Of a DNA stretch of 5,132 nt, positions 1 to 5,077 are shown piece after piece. The position numbers and the translations under genes are program-made. Numbering within the stretch: the stretch's first letter is position 1; the number at the start of each line of letters is the position of its first letter. The notes below the pieces were generated by a model. That model worked only from the letters and a program-made list of their open reading frames with translations. It was not told the DNA's origin and did not search any database. This DNA is from Verrucomicrobiota bacterium (GTDB lineage: Bacteria > Verrucomicrobiota > Verrucomicrobiia > Verrucomicrobiales > DEV007). Location: the NCBI GenBank assembly GCA_020630835.1, contig JAHDIL010000170.1, positions 1 to 5,132 on the forward strand. The letters run 5' to 3'.

Positions 1-370
1 CATCATAGTTTTCGTCGTATATCTCCCACAGGCCTCGATTGGTCGCTGTGAATAGTGATCCGAAAAGAGGCAGAATGTCGCTGCTGCTACCAAGTGAATT
101 GGTGACGATAGAGGCTTGTTCATTCGCCGCGTCAGTAAGCGAGGCAGAGCGCAGACGGCCATCTACGCTTACATAGTAAAAGCGATGAGTTGTAGCGAAG
201 GCGAAATGCCGAGGGGGCTCCCCCAAAGCAACCGCCAGCCGTGGGGGACCGAGTGAATCGATTGGTGAGGATTCTGCGCCGTGCGTAGGCCTGCTGAAAA
301 GCCCACCGAGCTGCGATAGCACTATCAGAGCGACGGTTAGTCGTTTCTCGGAAATCGCTGCACTTATCAT
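1..370 (-). CDS. Partial exported protein of unknown function (C-terminus beyond window)
   Basis: An uninterrupted frame of 123 codons runs off the left edge, so only the N-terminal part is visible. It begins MISAAISEKRLTVALIVLSQ and continues LGGLFSRPTHGAESS. That is a short basic n-region, a hydrophobic core of about 14 residues and a plausible signal peptidase I site near THGA/ES, so the product is probably exported. The mature part includes VALGEPPRHFAFATTHRFYY, YVSVDGRLRSASL and FTATNRGLWEIYDENYD. This short-strand, loop-rich style could suit a beta-propeller, but I recognise no family. The chosen start has a weak AGGCGG 9 bases upstream; an in-frame ATG at 391 would add MIRRRNF. The gene lies 72 bp downstream of the LysR gene on the same strand and could share its transcript. 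That it is a gene is fairly likely; its function is unknown. Confidence 0.6.
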   Translation of the reverse strand, partial: MISAAISEKRLTVALIVLSQLGGLFSRPTHGAESSPIDSLGPPRLAVALGEPPRHFAFATTHRFYYVSVDGRLRSASLTDAANEQASIVTNSLGSSSDILPLFGSLFTATNRGLWEIYDENYD

Positions 371-442
371 AAAGTTACGCCGCCTAATCATAAGAACAGT
401 TTCACTGATCTTTTCTAGCTTGCAAGCACTGGGAATACAAAT

Positions 443-1339
443 TCATGAAAATATATCCTCTGCTTTTTGATGCAAAAGCTCGAGGAATCTCCTTATGGGC
501 GGAGTCGTCTGCTTATTCGCTATAACAAAAATACCGAGGCGAGGAAATGCCTCAGGTAGGTCGATCAGATTCAGGTCTCCGGGAAGGTCTTGGCCAGGTA
601 TTTTGGTGGCAATGCCGATACCGAAACCGCTTGCGACATAGGCGGCGACTGTGCGGAAATCCGTTACCTCAATAGTGGGGCGCCAACTGTATCCCATCTT
701 TCGAAGGCCTGCCTGGAACAAGCTGGCAGCGATCTCGCCGCGGGGTAGCGAGATGAGTGGCTCGCATAGCGTATTGTCATCCGAGCGAGGGATCTCATCT
801 AAGCTAGTGATTGACAAATTGCTCGGGAGCAGGATGCCGAGCGGGATCTCGGTGAGCTTTCGGCAGCTAAATCCAGTCAGGCATTCAGCTTGCTCTGGCG
901 TTAGCGCACAGATGGCGAGATCTGCTTCCTGCTTTCGCATACAGTCTAATATGGCTTCCGAACCTGAGGATTCCTGCAGGCGCAGGTTCAGCTGCGGCTC
1001 CTCGTTTTTTAGCTCCTTGAGAACATCCGGAATATGGACTGAGAAAGTCGAAGGGCCAGCCACTATACGAAGAGAGTGTCGTTCTGTTTCGACTAGCCGG
1101 TGGCACGTTTGTGACAGGCCTTGGAAAAAGGGTTCAATGTAATCAAATAGCTCTTCTCCTGCAGGGGTAAGTGAAAAGGGGCGGCGATGGAATAGGCAGA
1201 CGCCTAGGTCCGACTCTAGCGTTTGCAGCTGGGCACTGAGAGCCGGCTGCCGGATGGGTTGGCGCAGGATGCCTACGGCAGCAGATAAGCCTCCTGCTTT
1301 GGCGGTGTAGTAAAATAGCTCGAGGTGCCTTAGATTCAT
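443..1339 (-). CDS. LysR-family transcriptional regulator
   Basis: The 298-residue product has the normal length and layout of a LysR-type DNA-binding regulator. Residues 1-60 form the winged helix-turn-helix: MNLRHLELFYYTAKAGGLS, then QPALSAQLQTLESDLG and LFHRRPFSLTPAGEEL. The stretch before QPALS (GILRQPIR) resembles the variant I associate with verrucomicrobial and planctomycete members. Residues 61-90 are the linker helix, and about 90-295 match the two-lobed periplasmic-binding-protein-like effector domain (LRIVAGPSTFSVHIPDVL, EADLAICAL, YVASGFGIGIATKIPG). The ligand cannot be read from sequence. LysR regulators often face a divergent target gene; here the upstream gene is co-directional, ending 51 bp away, so no target is obvious. 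There is no Shine-Dalgarno sequence before the ATG, which lies 7 bases from a hairpin. Family call is firm; role is unknown. Confidence 0.93.
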   Translation of the reverse strand: MNLRHLELFYYTAKAGGLSAAVGILRQPIRQPALSAQLQTLESDLGVCLFHRRPFSLTPAGEELFDYIEPFFQGLSQTCHRLVETERHSLRIVAGPSTFSVHIPDVLKELKNEEPQLNLRLQESSGSEAILDCMRKQEADLAICALTPEQAECLTGFSCRKLTEIPLGILLPSNLSITSLDEIPRSDDNTLCEPLISLPRGEIAASLFQAGLRKMGYSWRPTIEVTDFRTVAAYVASGFGIGIATKIPGQDLPGDLNLIDLPEAFPRLGIFVIANKQTTPPIRRFLELLHQKAEDIFS

Positions 1340-1346
1340 GGCGAGT

Positions 1347-1374
1347 GGCAGGCTCAGCGGTGACCACTCCTGCC
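1347..1374 (-). promoter_or_regulatory. Hairpin just upstream of the LysR start codon
   Basis: Read on the minus strand, GGCAGG (1374-1369) pairs with CCTGCC (1352-1347). Inside it, AGTGG and CCGCT form a second stem with one G-U pair and a TCA loop, leaving a three-base bulge. The structure ends 7 bases before the LysR ATG and begins 16 bases after the stop of the cytochrome gene. It has no following T-run, so it is a poor intrinsic terminator. It could instead limit translation of the regulator or serve as an autoregulatory operator. Only the pairing is seen; function is inferred. Confidence 0.35.
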
Positions 1375-1390
1375 TGTGCTCTCGTCGAGT

Positions 1391-2005
1391 CTATTGCCTT
1401 TTCTGGAGTAACTCCCGCCCGAGCTCTTTACTCTTTTCGCTCAAGTTTTGAATAGGATATGAAATAACTTTTCCATTGCGCCCTTCCAGCTGGACGTTGG
1501 CTCCCTCGACTCCCAGGAAAGCTGCCTCTAGGCTTTTCCCCTCGGTGTTGGTCCAAGTGTGGAAGACTTTTTCGGTTTCTGGTTCGCTGGGATTCGCCGT
1601 GGTTTCGGTCGTTGAAGCGCCTGGCTTAAACGAGGCTCCTGCCGCGATCCATTGTTTGATGAGTTGTAACTCGCTGCTGGTCATCGCCTCGGCACCTCGT
1701 TCGCGTGCTGGTGGTGGTGGCATGGCGTCGTCATTCGAGCGGGGCATGCTGGCTTTAATCAGGAGCACACTACTAGCAGGGTCTCCCGGTATGATGAGCG
1801 GCTTGTCGCCACCGATTCGCTTCGAGAAATAGCTCTCGCTATCCATGCGCAGCTTCCCTTTAGAGCGCGGCCCGCTATGGCATTTGAAGCATTTTTTATT
1901 CAGAATAGGGTGGATCTCCGACTTGTAGTCTATTGCCGTCAGGTTTGGGCAGAAGTAGAGAGCCGTGAGGAATAGCAGTAGAGGAAGGATACGGTGTGGG
2001 TTCAT
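1391..2005 (-). CDS. Exported planctomycete-type cytochrome c domain protein with C-terminal SHD1 domain
   Basis: The 204-residue product starts MNPHRILPLLLFLTALYF, a Sec signal peptide with probable cleavage near LTA/ID (about residue 24). Residues 25-127 match the planctomycete cytochrome c domain: a single haem-binding C39-F-K-C42-H43, then LRMDS, a PGDPASSVLL motif, a likely distal ligand Met95 in DDAMPPP, and LIKQWIAAGASF. A Thr/Ser/Pro/Glu linker (130-146) leads to an SHD1-like domain (148-200: HTWTNTEGKSLEAAFLG, VQLEGRNG, YPIQNLSE). In PVC bacteria such cytochrome domains usually head large DUF1549/DUF1553 proteins; this is a short stand-alone form, so it may carry electrons or bind envelope material, but the partner is unknown. 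The start was chosen for the signal peptide. The frame stays open upstream to an ATG at 2161, which would put a Cys-rich extension before the signal and is unlikely. No Shine-Dalgarno is visible. Confidence 0.85.
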   Translation of the reverse strand: MNPHRILPLLLFLTALYFCPNLTAIDYKSEIHPILNKKCFKCHSGPRSKGKLRMDSESYFSKRIGGDKPLIIPGDPASSVLLIKASMPRSNDDAMPPPPARERGAEAMTSSELQLIKQWIAAGASFKPGASTTETTANPSEPETEKVFHTWTNTEGKSLEAAFLGVEGANVQLEGRNGKVISYPIQNLSEKSKELGRELLQKRQ

Positions 2006-2065
2006 CGTTTGCGGTAGGGTTGTGGTTACTGGAGTATAACAGCAGACACCCTTTCTGTGACAAGT

Positions 2066-2101
2066 GCATTCGCCGCATTCGCCGCATTCGCCGCACTCAA
2101 G
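2066..2101. repeat. 9-bp tandem repeat (three perfect copies plus a degenerate fourth)
   Basis: GCATTCGCC occurs three times head to tail (2066-2074, 2075-2083, 2084-2092), followed by a diverged unit GCACTCAAG (2093-2101) and then CATTCGCGG. Read on the minus strand in the frame of the cytochrome gene, each unit encodes Gly-Glu-Cys. The array lies in the leader about 60-96 bases upstream of that gene's start. Because the unit is a multiple of three, copy-number change would not shift the frame. Confidence 0.75.
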
Positions 2102-2126
2102 CATTCGCGGGCTATTGATGAGGGAC

Positions 2127-2324
2127 TTAGTTCCGACCACCGACGAAAACATCATCATCACTCATAGAGCGTGACAAAAGCTGTGAAAGCTGTGGGAAGT
2201 CCGTTTTTAGCTCATTGGCGAGGTTTTGAATCGCCGCGACTTGGGCGCTTTCACTCTGCGTAGAGGAGTCATCGATAGCCTCACTCGGAGTTGCTGGAGA
2301 AAGAGATCGAGGCTGAGAGATCAT
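2127..2324 (-). CDS. Small hypothetical protein, 65 aa
   Basis: I do not recognise this 65-residue frame. Residues 1-27 (MISQPRSLSPATPSEAIDDS and on) are rich in Ser, Thr, Pro and Glu and probably disordered. Residues 28-52 (QVAAIQNLANELKTDFPQLS then QLLSRS) could form one amphipathic helix, and the tail MSDDDVFVGGRN is acidic then polar. It has no signal peptide, membrane segment or cysteine. The leader before the ATG is pyrimidine-rich with no Shine-Dalgarno sequence, and the repeat-like element at 2337-2404 lies immediately upstream, so the original 5' region may have been replaced. It lies between the RHH gene and the cytochrome gene on the same strand. The sensible composition favours a real gene, but a chance frame cannot be excluded. 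Confidence 0.45.
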   Translation of the reverse strand: MISQPRSLSPATPSEAIDDSSTQSESAQVAAIQNLANELKTDFPQLSQLLSRSMSDDDVFVGGRN

Positions 2325-2336
2325 AAGGAAAGGTAA

Positions 2337-2404
2337 GGGGGCAGAGTCCTGAAACGATTAAAATGAAGAGGGGTCAAAACTTTGGAGAGGGTGCCTGTCC
2401 CTCT
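2337..2404. repeat. Candidate dispersed repeat (REP/IS200-associated-like palindromic element)
   Basis: On the minus strand this stretch reads, in order, GGGACAGGCACC, TTTTGACCCCTC, CATTTTAATCGTTTCAGG and ACTCTGCCCCC. I recall closely similar phrases (GGGACAGGCACC with CAGGACTCTGACCCC) recurring beside IS200-like, REP-associated transposase genes in several phyla; this is memory, not a search. Internal structure supports an element: AGAGGG (2386-2391) pairs with CCCTCT (2399-2404) around a 7-base loop. A second AGAGGG lies at 2367-2372, and GGGGGCAGAG (2337-2346) resembles GGGGTCAAAA (2370-2379). The element covers the last nine codons of the RHH gene and ends just before the 65-aa frame. No transposase gene is in the window. 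Confidence 0.45.
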
Positions 2405-2568
2405 TTCTGCAGGTCTCGAATTTTCTCTTTGAGTAGCATGTGAGCTGTGTCGGCAGCGTTTTTCCCGTAGAAGCCTGTCTTCGATAACTCTTCCAACAGC
2501 TCCTTCACCTGTGCCGTCGTCGACAGGGTGATTTGAACAGTTTCAGTCGTGTTTTTCGGACGCGGCAT
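2374..2568 (-). CDS. Small ribbon-helix-helix (RHH/CopG-like) DNA-binding protein
   Basis: The 64-residue product has a short basic N-terminus (MPRPKNTTE), a predicted strand (residues 10-16, TVQITLS), helix 1 (18-30, TAQVKELLEELSK), a turn with TGFYGKN, and helix 2 (37-53, NAADTAHMLLKEKIRDL). This matches RHH proteins carrying the 'L..L..TG.YG....EVA..L....IR.L...G' pattern, which bind DNA as dimers through the paired strands. No toxin gene adjoins it, so an antitoxin role is unsupported; a stand-alone regulator is more likely. It diverges from msrA over a 166-bp region with overlapping candidate promoters and an inverted repeat. The last nine residues (EGQAPSPKF) are encoded inside a repeat-like element, so the natural C-terminus may have been altered. 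There is no Shine-Dalgarno sequence. Confidence 0.7.
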   Translation of the reverse strand: MPRPKNTTETVQITLSTTAQVKELLEELSKTGFYGKNAADTAHMLLKEKIRDLQKEGQAPSPKF

Positions 2569-2580
2569 GCGAAAAGGCTA

Positions 2581-2610
2581 ATAACTTTGCCATTTTTATC
2601 CGATAGTTAT
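2581..2610. promoter_or_regulatory. Inverted repeat in the RHH-msrA intergenic region, possible operator
   Basis: ATAACT (2581-2586) and AGTTAT (2605-2610) are perfect inverted copies with 18 bases between them, about 24 bases centre to centre. With one mismatch the match extends to 8 bases (TAATAACT / AGTTATAA). The pair brackets the candidate -10 of the minus-strand promoter and overlaps that of the plus-strand promoter. This is a suitable site for a dimeric regulator, but no binding can be shown from sequence. Confidence 0.3.
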
Positions 2611-2613
2611 AAG
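2587..2613 (+). promoter_or_regulatory. Candidate sigma70-type promoter reading toward msrA
   Basis: TTGCCA (2587-2592) matches the -35 consensus at five of six positions, and TATAAG (2608-2613) matches the -10 consensus at five of six. The spacer is 15 bases, shorter than the usual 17, which lowers confidence. It would give an msrA leader of roughly 115 bases. Confidence 0.3.
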
Positions 2614-2621
2614 AAGGTCAA
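2593..2621 (-). promoter_or_regulatory. Candidate sigma70-type promoter for the RHH gene
   Basis: On the minus strand TTGACC (2621-2616) fits the -35 consensus at five of six positions. A 17-base spacer separates it from TAAAAA (2598-2593), which fits the -10 at four of six. Transcription would begin about 15-20 bases before the RHH start codon, giving a very short leader. It overlaps the oppositely directed msrA promoter candidate. Confidence 0.4.
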
Positions 2622-2734
2622 TGGGATAGAGTGCGAAAAGTGTGATTCTCCGCACCGGAATTCTCAGATCTGATAGCGGTGGGTTTTCTTGTGCTCTTGA
2701 AACAAAAGAAAGCCTGTGAGACGCTTCGCTTCGT

Positions 2735-3400
2735 ATGACAACAAACCCTTTTTTAATGCCCCTTTTACGAAGCTTTCTATTTTGCGCCGTGACGGTTCCA
2801 ATCATCGGATGCGCGCAAGATCAGAAGCCAAAAGAGAATCTCGAAAAGACCCCTATGACAAAAAGCGTGACTGACCTGAAAGAGAATCAAGAGATTGCCA
2901 CTCTAGCGGGAGGATGTTTTTGGTGCACCGAGGCTGTCATGGAGCGCTTGGAGGGAGTGCTTGGAGTGAAGAGCGGCTACATGGGCGGGCATGTAGAGAA
3001 TCCCACCTATGAGCAGATCAATACGAAAAAGACAGGTCACGCTGAGGTGATCGAGGTGCTCTACGATTCAACGAAGATCTCCTTTTCCGAGCTTCTAGAT
3101 GTTTTCTGGCAGGCCCATGATCCGACGACTCTAAATCAGCAGGGGGCTGATCGTGGCCCACAGTATCGGTCGGCTATCTTTTATCATTCAGATGAGCAGA
3201 AAAAGATTGCCGAGGCCTCGATGAAAGCCCTCGATGCTAGCGGGAAATATGATGATCCAGCAGTCACGGAAATTACTGCTGCGGCTACCTTCTGGGAGGC
3301 AGAGGGATATCACCAGGATTACTATCGTCTGAACAAAGACCGCAATCCTTATTGTCGAGTGGTCATCTCACCTAAGCTGAAGAAGCTGGGGCTCGATTGA
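2735..3400 (+). CDS. msrA: Peptide-methionine (S)-S-oxide reductase MsrA, lipoprotein type
   Basis: MsrA reduces the S epimer of methionine sulfoxide in proteins, using a reactive cysteine sulfenic acid cycle re-reduced by thioredoxin-like donors. The 221-residue product shows the family signature G60-C61-F-W-C64 with catalytic Cys61, then GYMGG, GHAEVIEVLYD (Glu104), HDPTTLNQQGADRGPQYRS (128-146), a YHQDYY segment (192-197) and a C-terminal NPYCRVV with Cys207. Cys207 is a likely resolving cysteine; Cys64 makes the active site CxxC. The N-terminus is a signal ending VPIIGC, with Cys26 as probable lipidation site and Ala at +2. The enzyme is therefore probably anchored in the envelope rather than cytosolic. 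An in-frame ATG at 2756 gives a more compact lipoprotein signal, and one at 2855 a cytosolic form; no Shine-Dalgarno decides between them. It diverges from the RHH gene and converges with the 294-aa gene. Confidence 0.95.
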   Translation: MTTNPFLMPLLRSFLFCAVTVPIIGCAQDQKPKENLEKTPMTKSVTDLKENQEIATLAGGCFWCTEAVMERLEGVLGVKSGYMGGHVENPTYEQINTKKTGHAEVIEVLYDSTKISFSELLDVFWQAHDPTTLNQQGADRGPQYRSAIFYHSDEQKKIAEASMKALDASGKYDDPAVTEITAAATFWEAEGYHQDYYRLNKDRNPYCRVVISPKLKKLGLD

Positions 3401-3414
3401 GTCTGAGACGGTCT

Positions 3415-4299
3415 CTACTCGACTACGAAGGCCCTCTCGAAACTTTGAGGGCTTGCCGTGGCGGGGATCTTCTCATAAAAAACTCGCTCTGCGGGGGATT
3501 GGGCATTGGGGGCTGCGTAGATCCCGATTTCAACGATCTCGTTTCCGGTGTCGTTAGAAGCTGCGAGGTTAGCTTTTGTCTGGATGGTTAGGCGGTTCGT
3601 CCCGCGTCGAACACCTCCAAGCAGGAGTTCAGAGGACCGAGCGTTTGCGAATTCGCTAGCGGGGTTTCCATTCACCGAGATGGTTACTTGTGCGTTGTTG
3701 GCTCCCACCCAAGCCTCAGCCACGTAAGCAGGGCGCGTCACAGCGGGAGAAATTTTAGGGAGTTGACGGGACGGCTGAAACTCCGGCCCGCTTAGAAAGC
3801 TGAGATCACCTGAGCGCAGTTGCCCTAGTAAATCACCGTCAGGCCCGAACTTTACCAGACGGAGTGTGTCGAACTTCCACACTCCTACATCTTTGAGGAA
3901 CTGAAGAACGATGACATTATTCGGCACTTCACCAGCGGCAGATTCGCCGAAATTTACGCGCCCGTAGTAGACAGAGCTGGCGCTCTGCCCTGTGCTGAAG
4001 GTGCCCAAGGCAGTGAGTCCACCGAGAGACGGAGCTGCTATGGGGTCGTTTAGTAGAGTCTCGGGAAAGGGAAGTTGCTGCGAGACTATTCGGTTTTGCG
4101 TTTCCATCTGCCGAGAGCGAGCTGTCACCTGCTGCCATGTGGCTAAATCCTTTTCGTTTAGGGCGCGCTGCCAGGTATCATAGATTAACTCTAGAGTGGG
4201 GCGTAGCTCGGGAGCTGGCTGAGCGGGAGGGAGTTCCTGGGCCGTCGCTTTCATAGCGAAAACAGCGGTGAAGAAGGCTCGAAGAAGTGTTCGATACAT
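3415..4299 (-). CDS. Exported hypothetical protein, 294 aa
   Basis: I cannot assign a named family. The N-terminus MYRTLLRAFFTAVFAMKATA is a Sec signal peptide with probable cleavage at ATA/QE (about residue 20), followed by a Pro-rich spacer. Residues 34-150 have the feel of an NTF2-like domain: TLELIYDTWQRALNEKDLAT with WQQVTARSR at the start, and VIVLQFLKDVGVWKFDTLRL at the end. The region at about 190-245 (YVAEAWVGANNAQVTISVNG, GGVRRGTNRLTIQTK) looks like a small beta-sandwich, as in ligand- or carbohydrate-binding modules. These fold suggestions are inference. It has no transmembrane segment beyond the signal. The 3' end converges with msrA 14 bp away. Upstream, the stop of a startless open frame lies 4 bases before the ATG. 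Only a weak AAGTAAGAAT precedes the start. Confidence 0.8.
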   Translation of the reverse strand: MYRTLLRAFFTAVFAMKATAQELPPAQPAPELRPTLELIYDTWQRALNEKDLATWQQVTARSRQMETQNRIVSQQLPFPETLLNDPIAAPSLGGLTALGTFSTGQSASSVYYGRVNFGESAAGEVPNNVIVLQFLKDVGVWKFDTLRLVKFGPDGDLLGQLRSGDLSFLSGPEFQPSRQLPKISPAVTRPAYVAEAWVGANNAQVTISVNGNPASEFANARSSELLLGGVRRGTNRLTIQTKANLAASNDTGNEIVEIGIYAAPNAQSPAERVFYEKIPATASPQSFERAFVVE

Positions 4300-4303
4300 A
4301 TTC

Positions 4304-4489
4304 TTACTTTAAAAGATGGATGCGGGTGAGGAAAGCACCATTCGAGATAAGTGCGCTAAATAGATAGAGGTCCTCCCGATATTTGTTTAATGTCCAGCCG
4401 GCATACTGAGCTGGAGGGGGACGAGGATAACTGTAAGTCTCCCCATGTTGCTCAGATAAAAATGAGTCGACGAAGAGACGCGCCTCTCC
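4304..4489 (-). pseudogene. 61-codon open frame without a start codon, possible gene remnant
   Basis: Between folA and the 294-aa gene the minus strand is open for 61 codons. It reads GEARLFVDSFLSEQHGETYS, YPRPPPAQYAGWTLNKYRED and LYLFSALISNGAFLTRIHLLK, then TAA. The residue mix looks protein-like, and the stop lies 4 bases before the start of the 294-aa gene, a spacing typical of operons. No ATG, GTG or TTG occurs near the beginning; an in-frame TGA (4492-4490) closes it upstream, and a GAGGAGAGG purine tract overlaps and follows that stop. Removing one base from the T5 run (4461-4457 on the minus strand) would join it to a frame starting ATG at 4528. It may be a frameshifted or truncated gene, or chance: a 61-codon open frame is not rare. 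Confidence 0.25.
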
Positions 4490-4507
4490 TCAGCGCTGAA
4501 GGCGCAT
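4478..4507 (-). terminator. Hairpin downstream of folA, possible terminator
   Basis: On the minus strand ATGCGCCT (4507-4500) pairs with AGGCGCGT (4485-4478) as eight pairs, one of them G-U, around a 14-base loop that contains most of the palindrome TCAGCGCTGA. It begins about 43 bases after the folA stop. A T5 run follows only 16 bases beyond the stem, so it is not a canonical intrinsic terminator. It would also cover the purine-rich tract in front of the startless frame. Confidence 0.3.
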
Positions 4508-4549
4508 GCCTATTGCGTTGATAGTGCATTTCCTTATCGAAAGGGCCTG

Positions 4550-5077
4550 TCAGTGAGTATTCCTCACCCATTTTTCTATACTCATGCCACACGCATTCCA
4601 CTTGTCGGGGGGGAAGGATTCTGAAGAGACCAGGCGGAACGTGCTTTCCCATGCAGGAAAAAAACGATCTCCATCAAAGCGGCCGTTGACTCGTGTCAAC
4701 AGCAGTTCATCGCACAGGGGTAGGGCTAGGTCATAGATTTTGGCTCCGCCACAAACGTAGATAGGACCGCTCCGCAAGGCATTCAGCCTCTCTATGCCCG
4801 CGCTGACGGAGCTTGCCGCAGTGTGATGAGCCCTTTCTAGGGAAACGGTATCAGAATTCCGAGAAACGAGGCAGGGGAGGTGATCATCTTGGAACCAGCC
4901 GCGCATCTCATCATAGGTCACGCGCCCCAGGAGCAGTTTTTGCCCCTTTGTCTGATTGCGGAAGAATGTTCTATCGCGAGGAAGCTCCCAAGGGATTCCG
5001 GCGCGGGAGTCACTTAGCAGGTGGCCGTCTGCCATAGCGGCAATCCCGATAACTTTATCTCGGGTATCAGTTTCCAT
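4550..5077 (-). CDS. folA: Dihydrofolate reductase
   Basis: The enzyme reduces dihydrofolate to tetrahydrofolate with NADPH in the cytosol, supplying one-carbon carriers for thymidylate, purine and methionine synthesis. The 175-residue product is close to the usual 160-170. It shows the DHFR landmarks in order: IGIAAMADGHLLS (10-22), G-I-P-W30-E-L-P with Asp35 as the catalytic acid (E. coli Asp27 equivalent), the cofactor-binding GRVTYDEM (51-58), CLVSRNSD (69-76), IYVCGGAKIYDLALPLCDEL (106-125), LLTRV and the FDGDRFFP motif (134-141). No thymidylate synthase gene is visible nearby. The start is the first ATG of the frame; GAAGGA lies about 16 bases upstream, rather far. The ATG lies inside the last codons of the frame upstream (11-bp overlap), which suggests translational coupling. 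Nothing essential appears missing. Confidence 0.93.
   Translation of the reverse strand: METDTRDKVIGIAAMADGHLLSDSRAGIPWELPRDRTFFRNQTKGQKLLLGRVTYDEMRGWFQDDHLPCLVSRNSDTVSLERAHHTAASSVSAGIERLNALRSGPIYVCGGAKIYDLALPLCDELLLTRVNGRFDGDRFFPAWESTFRLVSSESFPPDKWNACGMSIEKWVRNTH

Noticed and set aside
651..1142. 163-codon open frame on the plus strand
   Set aside because: It is fully antisense to the LysR gene, whose protein shows clear family features, and its translation has a shadow-like Ser/Arg-rich composition.
1476..1832. 118-codon open frame on the plus strand
   Set aside because: It is antisense to the cytochrome-SHD1 gene and shows no domain or ribosome-binding site.
2374..2568. RHH protein as the antitoxin of a toxin-antitoxin pair
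   Set aside because: No adjacent co-directional frame resembles a RelE/ParE, MazF or other toxin; the following 65-aa frame does not fit.
2596..2805. 69-codon minus-strand frame across the RHH-msrA region
   Set aside because: It overlaps the start and lipoprotein signal of msrA in antisense and covers the promoter candidates; its residues are not protein-like.
3405..3415. GAGACGGTCTC palindrome between msrA and the convergent gene
   Set aside because: Its arms are five bases with a single central base, so it cannot form a hairpin, and it is short enough to be chance.
3429..3454. GCCCTC / GAGGGC hairpin just after msrA, considered as a terminator
   Set aside because: It has an eight-pair stem with a 10-base loop but no T-run on either side, and it lies inside the coding sequence of the 294-aa gene.
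4452..4652. 66-codon minus-strand frame overlapping the 3' end of folA
   Set aside because: Its first part is an out-of-frame reading of folA. Only the last 26 codons lie outside folA and could matter as a possible head of the startless frame.
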